Part shown: positions 59,450 to 64,000 of the stretch, in pieces
Layout: each line of letters starts with the position of its first letter
Position numbering within the stretch: the first letter of the stretch is position 1
Assembly: GCA_035461525.1 (NCBI GenBank)
Contig: DATHVD010000039.1
Span: forward strand, 1-64,000
Source: JAIBJN01 sp035461525
GTDB taxonomy: Bacteria > Actinomycetota > Thermoleophilia > Gaiellales > Gaiellaceae
Length of the DNA: 64,000 nt
Direction of reading: 5' to 3'
Translations under genes and position numbers: made by a program
The notes under the pieces: generated by a model
What the model saw: the letters and a program-made list of their open reading frames with translations, nothing else
The model's database searches: none
Told to the model about the DNA's origin: nothing

Positions 59450-60232
59450 GAGGTTGTCGAGGAGGAAGGCGCTCCAGGTGAGGCTCGAGAGGTCGGCCGC
59501 GCCCGCGAGCCCCGCGACGAAGCCGGCGTCGCCCTCGACGAGGAGGGCGTAGGGGATGAAGTACATGTTGGCGACGCTGTGCTCGAACCCGGCGGCCACG
59601 AAGGCGGCGATCGGCGGGACGACGGCCAGGACCCTGTCGGTCGTCGTCCGCGCGCTGTAGGTGAGCCAGACCGCGAGGCAGACGAGCGCGTTGCAGAGGG
59701 CCCCGAGCGCGATCGCCTGTCCGAAGCCGAGGCTCGTCTTCGCGGCCCCGAGCGCGAGCGCCTGCTCGCCGACCGCTCCTCCGCCGAGCTCGTACTGCCG
59801 GCCGGCGTAGACGAGCGCCGCCGTGGCGACCGCGCCGGCGAAGTTGCCGACGTAGACGAGCGCCCACGTCCAGAGGAGCCGCGTCGAGGGGACGCGCCCG
59901 CCCGCCCAGGCCATGACGACGAGGTTGTTGCCCGTGAAGAGCTCCGCGCCCGCGACGACGACGAGGATGAGGCCGAGCGAGAACGCGAGCCCGCCGAGCA
60001 GCCGCGTGACGCCGAACGCGAGGTCGCCCGAGCCGGCGGTCACCGTGGTTGCGAAGACGGCGCCGAGCGCGATGAACGCGCCGGCGAGGACGGCCAGCGC
60101 GACCAGCTGCACGGCAGGGAGCGACGCCTTCGCCACGCCGATCTCCTCCGCCCGCCGGGCCATCGCGGGCGGCGGCAGCGCGTCGAGCCCCGCCGCCGGG
60201 AAGGCCGGGGTCTCTGCGGCCGGGCCCGTCAT
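59351..60232 (-). CDS. Formate/nitrite transporter (FNT family)
   Basis: A 293-residue membrane channel with six helices. Signatures are GAFIALGAVFATTV, the loop motif AGAELFTGNNLVVMAW, GALCNALVCLAVWL and FEHSVANMYFIPYAL, all typical FNT sites. It conducts formate, nitrite or hydrosulfide depending on subfamily; subfamily is not resolved here. Hydrosulfide would fit the SQR-like genes nearby, but this is inference. Confidence 0.9.
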   Translation of the reverse strand: MTGPAAETPAFPAAGLDALPPPAMARRAEEIGVAKASLPAVQLVALAVLAGAFIALGAVFATTVTAGSGDLAFGVTRLLGGLAFSLGLILVVVAGAELFTGNNLVVMAWAGGRVPSTRLLWTWALVYVGNFAGAVATAALVYAGRQYELGGGAVGEQALALGAAKTSLGFGQAIALGALCNALVCLAVWLTYSARTTTDRVLAVVPPIAAFVAAGFEHSVANMYFIPYALLVEGDAGFVAGLAGAADLSSLTWSAFLLDNLLPVTIGNLIGGTIMVGAVYWLVYLRGERASRA

Positions 60233-60292
60233 GGCCTTCCATTCGCCGCGCGCGCAGCGCGGCCTTCCCCCCGATCTGATTGGATGCCCGCC

Positions 60293-60685
60293 ATGTGGGC
60301 GATGCTCCTCGCGCTCTTCGCCTTCCGCTGGCTCTCGAACGTCGTCGCGCTCTTCGTCGCCGCCTGGATCGTCCCCGGCGTCGACTACGGCGACGACTTC
60401 TGGGTCCTCCTCGCCGCCGGGCTCGTCTTCGCGCTCGTCAACCTCGTCATCCGGCCCATCGTCATCCTCTTCACGCTCCCGGCCGTGATCCTCACGCTCG
60501 GCCTCGCGCTCGTCCTCATCAACGTGCTCATGCTCTACCTGACGGACTGGATCGTGCCGAGCTTCGAGACGGGGAGCTTCTGGTCGACGCTGGGGGCGGC
60601 GATCGTCGTCAGCCTCGTCAACGTGATACTGTCCGCCGTCCTCAAGCCGGAGGAGCGTTTGCGAACGATCGGCCAGAGCCCCTAG
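60293..60685 (+). CDS. Phage-holin-family (PF04020-type) membrane protein
   Basis: A 130-residue protein with four helices and the family pattern VPGVDYGDDFWVLLAAGLVFALVN then IRPIVILFTLPAVILTLGL. Despite the family name these are chromosomal proteins of unknown role. ATG 60293 has TTGGAT seven bases upstream; ATG 60284 is in frame. Confidence 0.8.
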   Translation: MWAMLLALFAFRWLSNVVALFVAAWIVPGVDYGDDFWVLLAAGLVFALVNLVIRPIVILFTLPAVILTLGLALVLINVLMLYLTDWIVPSFETGSFWSTLGAAIVVSLVNVILSAVLKPEERLRTIGQSP

Positions 60686-60740
60686 GCGATGCGCGGTTGC
60701 CCGCACGGGAAGCGGGGGATTTCGCCGATGAGCGGCAGTC

Positions 60741-60760
60741 CGCCAGCCTGGAGGCTGGCG
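60741..60760 (+). promoter_or_regulatory. Hairpin directly before the DUF4389 gene ribosome site
   Basis: CGCCAGCC and GGCTGGCG form an eight-base stem around TGGA, immediately followed by GGAGC and the ATG at 60766. The stem ends at the Shine-Dalgarno, so it may tune translation. Confidence 0.4.
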
Positions 60761-60765
60761 GGAGC

Positions 60766-62121
60766 ATGAGCGCCGGCCGCGTCGTCCTGATCGTGCTCGG
60801 CTCGCTCACGGCGCTGATCGCGGCGGGCCTCCTCGCCGCGGGCGGCTTCCTGCTCTGGGCGAACGAGACCCAGCGCGACGACGAGGGCTTCTTCAAGACG
60901 CCGACGGAGCGGTTCGAGACCGACGCGTACGCGCTCAGCTCGGAGGGCTTCCGCATCGCCGGCGACGTGCCGCGGCGGCTTCTCGAGGAGGAGTTCGCCA
61001 CCCTCCGGGTGCGCGCCACGGACGCCGAGGGAGGGCTGATCTTCGTCGGCGTCGCCCGCGAGGACGACGTCCGCGCCTACCTGGAAGACGTCGCCTACGA
61101 CGAGGTCACGGACGTCGACTTCGATCCCTTCGAGCCCACGTACAGCCGCAGCGAGGGTTCGGGCGAGCCGGGCCCGCCGGGCGCCGAGGCCTTCTGGGTC
61201 GCGTCCGCCGAGGGCCCCGGCACCCAGTCGGCCGAGTGGCCGGTGGAGCGCGGCCGCTGGACGATCGTCGTCATGAACGCGGACGGCTCGGCCGGCGTGG
61301 AAGCCGACGTCGACCTCGGCGCGAACGTGTCCTTCGTCATCTGGCTCGCGCTCGGGCTGCTCATCGCCGGCGCGCTGCTTCTCGCCCTGGGCGCTCTCAT
61401 GATCGCGCTCGGCGCCCGTTCCCCCGGCGCCCCTCCGCCGGGCGAGGAGGTGGAGGAGGTGCCTCCGGCGCCGGTCGAGGAGCCACTGGTCGAGGAGCCC
61501 TACGTCGTCTCCGTCGAGGGGTTGCGCGATCCGGAGCTCAACCGCTGGCTCCCGCTCGTGAAGTGGCTCCTCCTCCTGCCACACGTGATCGTGCTCGTCT
61601 TCCTCTGGATCGCCTTCTTCGCGCTGACGCTGATCGCCGGCTTCGCCATCCTCTTCACCGAGCGCTATCCGCGCACGCTCTTCGACTTCAACGTCGGCGT
61701 CCTCCGCTGGACGTGGCGCGTCCTCTTCTACGGCTACGGCGCGCTCGGCACCGATCGCTACCCCCCCTTCACGCTGGGCCGCGCCGACTACCCGGCCGTC
61801 ATTGTCGTGCCCTATCCCGAGCGGCTCTCCAGGGGGCTCGTGCTCGTCAAGTGGTGGCTCCTCGCAATCCCCCACTACATCGTCGTCGCGGCTCTCGTCG
61901 GCGGCGGCGGCGGCTGGTGGTGGGATTCCTGGTGGTGGTGGGGCACCGGCGGCCTGATCGGCGCGCTCGCCCTCGTCGCGGGCGGCGGGCTCGTGCTCTT
62001 CAACCGGTACCCGCGCGGCGTCTTCGAGCTGCTGCTCGGCGCGAACCGCTGGGTCTTCCGCGTCGCCGCGTACGCGGGGCTCATGCGGGACGAGTACCCG
62101 CCGTTTCGCCTCAGGCGCTGA
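60766..62121 (+). CDS. DUF4389 membrane protein (two copies)
   Basis: A 451-residue membrane protein. An N-terminal helix and a soluble part (about 30-180) are followed by a helix (about 186-212) and a Pro/Glu linker. Two DUF4389-like repeats follow (RWLPLVKWLLLLPHVIVLVFLW, and VLVKWWLLAIPHYIVVAAL) with the motif FNRYPRGVFELLLGANRWVFRVAAY. A tryptophan-rich loop (WWWDSWWWWG) between glycine runs sits at about 384-394. Function unknown. Confidence 0.8.
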   Translation: MSAGRVVLIVLGSLTALIAAGLLAAGGFLLWANETQRDDEGFFKTPTERFETDAYALSSEGFRIAGDVPRRLLEEEFATLRVRATDAEGGLIFVGVAREDDVRAYLEDVAYDEVTDVDFDPFEPTYSRSEGSGEPGPPGAEAFWVASAEGPGTQSAEWPVERGRWTIVVMNADGSAGVEADVDLGANVSFVIWLALGLLIAGALLLALGALMIALGARSPGAPPPGEEVEEVPPAPVEEPLVEEPYVVSVEGLRDPELNRWLPLVKWLLLLPHVIVLVFLWIAFFALTLIAGFAILFTERYPRTLFDFNVGVLRWTWRVLFYGYGALGTDRYPPFTLGRADYPAVIVVPYPERLSRGLVLVKWWLLAIPHYIVVAALVGGGGGWWWDSWWWWGTGGLIGALALVAGGGLVLFNRYPRGVFELLLGANRWVFRVAAYAGLMRDEYPPFRLRR

Positions 62122-62287
62122 CGGCCGCGCCGGCTCGCGGGCGCTCGAGGTCGAGGGCCCGGTCGGCGTGCTCGACGAGAACGGGGTCGTGCCTGGCGCA
62201 GACGACGGCCGCCTCCATCTCGCGCGCGAGACGCAGGAGCAGGCGGACGATCTCGAGCGCGTTCGCGCGGTCGAGGCGGGATGTCGG
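62122..62287 (-). pseudogene. 3'-end fragment of an ABC transporter ATPase gene
   Basis: The minus strand reads PTSRLDRANALEIVRLLLRL and then AAVVCARHDPVLVEHADRALDLE before a stop. These are the D-loop and H-loop end (TSxLD, then xHDP) of a LolD-type ATPase, with Cys-Ala-Arg where Val-Thr-His is usual. Walker A and B and the signature motif are absent because the 5' part is missing. The start of similarity coincides with the LysR joint. Confidence 0.7.
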
Positions 62288-62902
62288 ACGCGCTCGTGCG
62301 GCTCCGCCGTGCCCGGCCCGAGCTCGATGTGACGCTGCTCGAGGCGGACCCGCTGCTCTCCCTCGCCCGTTCTCCGGGCGCGAGAGCTCGACCTCGCCAT
62401 CCTCTTCGAGTACGACTACGTCCCGCTGCCGGCGGACGAGCGGCTCGCGCTCGAGCTCCTGCTCGAGGAGCCGATGCGGGTCGTCCTGCCCGCGGGGCAC
62501 CCGGCCGCCCGCCAGCGGGTCGTCCGGCTGGCCGACCTCGCCGGAGAGACCTGGATCAGGAGCACGGCCCGCTCCTCCTGCCACCCGTTCACGGAGCGCG
62601 CCTGCCGCGCGGCCGGCTTCGAGCCGCGCATCCGCGCGGAGTTCGACGACTACGCCGGGATGCAGGGCCTCGTCGCCGCCGGCGGGGGCGTCGCCTTCGC
62701 CCCGGACCTCGGTCTGACGCGGCTCGACCCGGGCGTCGCGGTGCGTCCGCTCGCCTTCGGCCCGAAGCGCCGCGTCCTCGCCGCGCGCCGGGCCGGCGAG
62801 GAGGACGCCGCGGGCATCCCCGAGCTGGTGACGTCGCTCCGCGAGGCGCTGGCGGGGCGGGAGCCGCTCTTTCCCGCGGCCGCAGGCTCCCGCGGCGCCT
62901 AG
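62284..62902 (+). pseudogene. LysR substrate-binding domain fragment, 5'-truncated and frameshifted
   Basis: The plus strand reads DALVRLRRARPELDVTLLEADP in one frame and then, after a change near 62375-62385, RELDLAILFEYDYVPL and LEEPMRVVLPAGHPAA, ending with RAGEEDAAGIPELVTSLREAL. This is the effector-binding half of a LysR regulator. The helix-turn-helix half is missing. The fragment begins exactly where the ABC remnant on the other strand begins. Confidence 0.75.
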
Positions 62903-63026
62903 GGCTGCTTGACTCCGGCGGGGGCAGGTGCTACCCATGACGGGGGAGCGACGCAGCGAAAGGAGATGGTCCCCGTACCCGCATGTACGGAGGGGCCCCC
63001 AGATCGGCACTAGGCCTTGAGGCGCC
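62903..63026 (+). promoter_or_regulatory. Promoter and structured leader of the protease operon
   Basis: TTGACT (62909-62914), a 17-base spacer and TACCCA (62932) form a promoter. The leader has CCCCGTAC / GTACGGAGGGG pairing and an outer GGGGG/CCCCC pairing. AAAGGAG is followed at once by a 15-codon frame. No known riboswitch was recognised. Confidence 0.4.
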
Positions 63027-63263
63027 GTGAGCGGCGTCTCCATCGAGGAGGTGCTGCGGCGCCAGGAGCAGGAGCTGCTCTCGCTCCCGAACGTCGTGGC
63101 CGTCGGGATCGGCGAGCGGGCGGGCGAGCCCGCGATCGCCGTGTTCGTCACCCGCAAGGTGCCCGAGTCGGAGCTCGCGCCGGACGACCTCGTCCCCCGC
63201 TCGCTTGACGGCTACCCAGTAGACGTCGCCGAGATCGGCGTCGTCGAGACGGAGGAGAGGTGA
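63027..63263 (+). CDS. Stand-alone copy of the protease N-terminal domain
   Basis: A 78-residue protein. NVVAVGIGERAGEPAIAVFVTRK and a final DVAEIGVVETEE match, in order, the segments NVVGVATG, GEPAVLVLVTHK and DVLEVG at the N-terminus of the next gene. It overlaps that gene by four bases (GTGA). It may assemble with or regulate the protease. Confidence 0.65.
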   Translation: MSGVSIEEVLRRQEQELLSLPNVVAVGIGERAGEPAIAVFVTRKVPESELAPDDLVPRSLDGYPVDVAEIGVVETEER

Positions 63264-64000
63264 AGGCCATGCTCGACGAGAAGAAGATGAAGCTCACGAC
63301 TGCGCAGGCGGCGAAGGTCGAGGGCGCGCGGACGAAGGCCGCGGAGCAGCTCCTCGTCCCCGAGGAGCCCTGGCCCAACGTCGTCGGCGTCGCCACCGGC
63401 GTCAAGTGGAGCGACGGCGAGCCGACGGGCGAGCCCGCCGTCCTCGTCCTCGTCACCCACAAGCTCGACAAGCCCGACCTGGCCAAGGGCGAGCTCATCC
63501 CGGCGAAGGTCGGCGAGGTGAAGACCGACGTCCTCGAGGTCGGGTTCCCGACCATCGAGCAGGTGCATGCTCCGGCCGCGTTCGAGCCGAACGGCGCCGT
63601 CGCCCCCGAGGAGCACGCCGTCCCCTTCGCCGGCGCGCTCGCGCTGGCCAGGCGGGCCCGGCCGGCCGAGGGCGGCTACTCGGTCGGGCACTTCAGGATC
63701 ACCGCCGGGACGATCGCGACCTGCGTCTACGACATCCTCCCCGGCGGCACGACGACGGGGACGCCGGCGCCGGGCGTCGGGATGCCGCCGCGCACGTACA
63801 TCCTCTCCAACAACCACGTTCTCGCGAACGTGAACGACGCGAAGACGGGCGACGCGATCCTCCAGCCGGGGCCGTACGACGGCGGCACCGACCCGGCCGA
63901 CCGCATCGCGACGCTCACGCGCTTCGTCCCGATCATGCTCGAGCCTCCGACTTCGAGGGCGCTCCACCGCAACCTCGTGGACGCTGCGATCGCGCAGGGC
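63260..64000 (+). CDS. Nal1-like trypsin-fold serine protease, 3' end outside window
   Basis: At least 247 residues are visible. After a helical start and the NVVGVATG domain, the chymotrypsin-like fold has the catalytic His in YILSNNHVLANVN (about H186) with the following DAILQPGPYDGG and DRIATLTRF. The Ser and Asp are not reached. GTG 63260 overlaps the previous stop; ATG 63269 is in frame and may be the true start. Bacterial members are uncharacterised. Confidence 0.7.
   Translation, partial: MKAMLDEKKMKLTTAQAAKVEGARTKAAEQLLVPEEPWPNVVGVATGVKWSDGEPTGEPAVLVLVTHKLDKPDLAKGELIPAKVGEVKTDVLEVGFPTIEQVHAPAAFEPNGAVAPEEHAVPFAGALALARRARPAEGGYSVGHFRITAGTIATCVYDILPGGTTTGTPAPGVGMPPRTYILSNNHVLANVNDAKTGDAILQPGPYDGGTDPADRIATLTRFVPIMLEPPTSRALHRNLVDAAIAQG

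Noticed and set aside
62966..63013. 15-codon frame MVPVPACTEGPPDRH as a leader peptide gene
   Set aside because: The Shine-Dalgarno directly touches the ATG, too close for normal initiation; kept only as part of the leader description.
1..64000. CRISPR arrays, rRNA genes, intact insertion sequences
   Set aside because: No spaced direct repeats, rRNA stretches or intact transposase genes were seen on either strand.

Overview
The window is about 64 kb of very GC-rich DNA that reads as the chromosome of a high-GC Gram-positive bacterium. The gene families (PHP-type PolX, spore-type SpoIID domain protein, PknB-like kinase, DosS/DosR-like sensor pair, rml sugar genes), the heavy use of GTG starts and many leaderless -10 boxes (TANNNT six to ten bases before the start codon) point to Actinobacteria; a deep lineage such as Thermoleophilia is my inference, not proven here. 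Several broken joins could be natural decay or assembly faults.

Layout. 1-31.6 kb is housekeeping: a frame-broken M36 metalloprotease, NDH-2, a LOG-like protein, a DUF1272 zinc protein, an Hrq1/YprA-type helicase, thiD-thiL, a copper ATPase with two operator-like dyads, thioredoxin, a glycosyltransferase, polX, an aromatic amino acid decarboxylase, otsB, a split TauE/SafE pair, an M23 peptidase, hsp20-lon, an ArsR-like regulator, an MMPL transporter, a macro-domain protein, the dTDP-rhamnose genes rmlA-rmlC-rmlD-rmlB, a Ser/Thr kinase and a SpoIID protein. 31.6-35.6 kb is a tightly overlapping four-gene operon (UDP-GlcNAc 2-epimerase, 6-dehydrogenase, Gfo/Idh oxidoreductase, hexapeptide acyltransferase) resembling the ManNAc3NAcA pathway without its aminotransferase.

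35.8-40.8 kb starts directly after a tRNA-Lys(CTT) and looks like a decayed integrative island. It holds small orphan genes, a possible immunity protein, an ANTAR antitermination regulator, a frameshifted tyrosine recombinase remnant, an AbiEii toxin remnant, a copied 3' end of a TolB-like gene, and a secreted cupin below a perfect 18-bp palindrome.

41-60 kb is a stress/dormancy-like block: three universal stress proteins, three P-type ATPases, a DosS-like GAF kinase keeping the likely haem-ligand motif with its NarL-type regulator, tandem SQR-like flavoproteins, an Hsp20-like protein, a GNAT-ADP-forming acyl-CoA synthetase fusion and a formate/nitrite transporter. The content parallels the mycobacterial DosR regulon. 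60-64 kb has membrane proteins, a head-to-head pair of truncated ABC and LysR genes, and an Nal1-like protease preceded by a free copy of its N-terminal domain.
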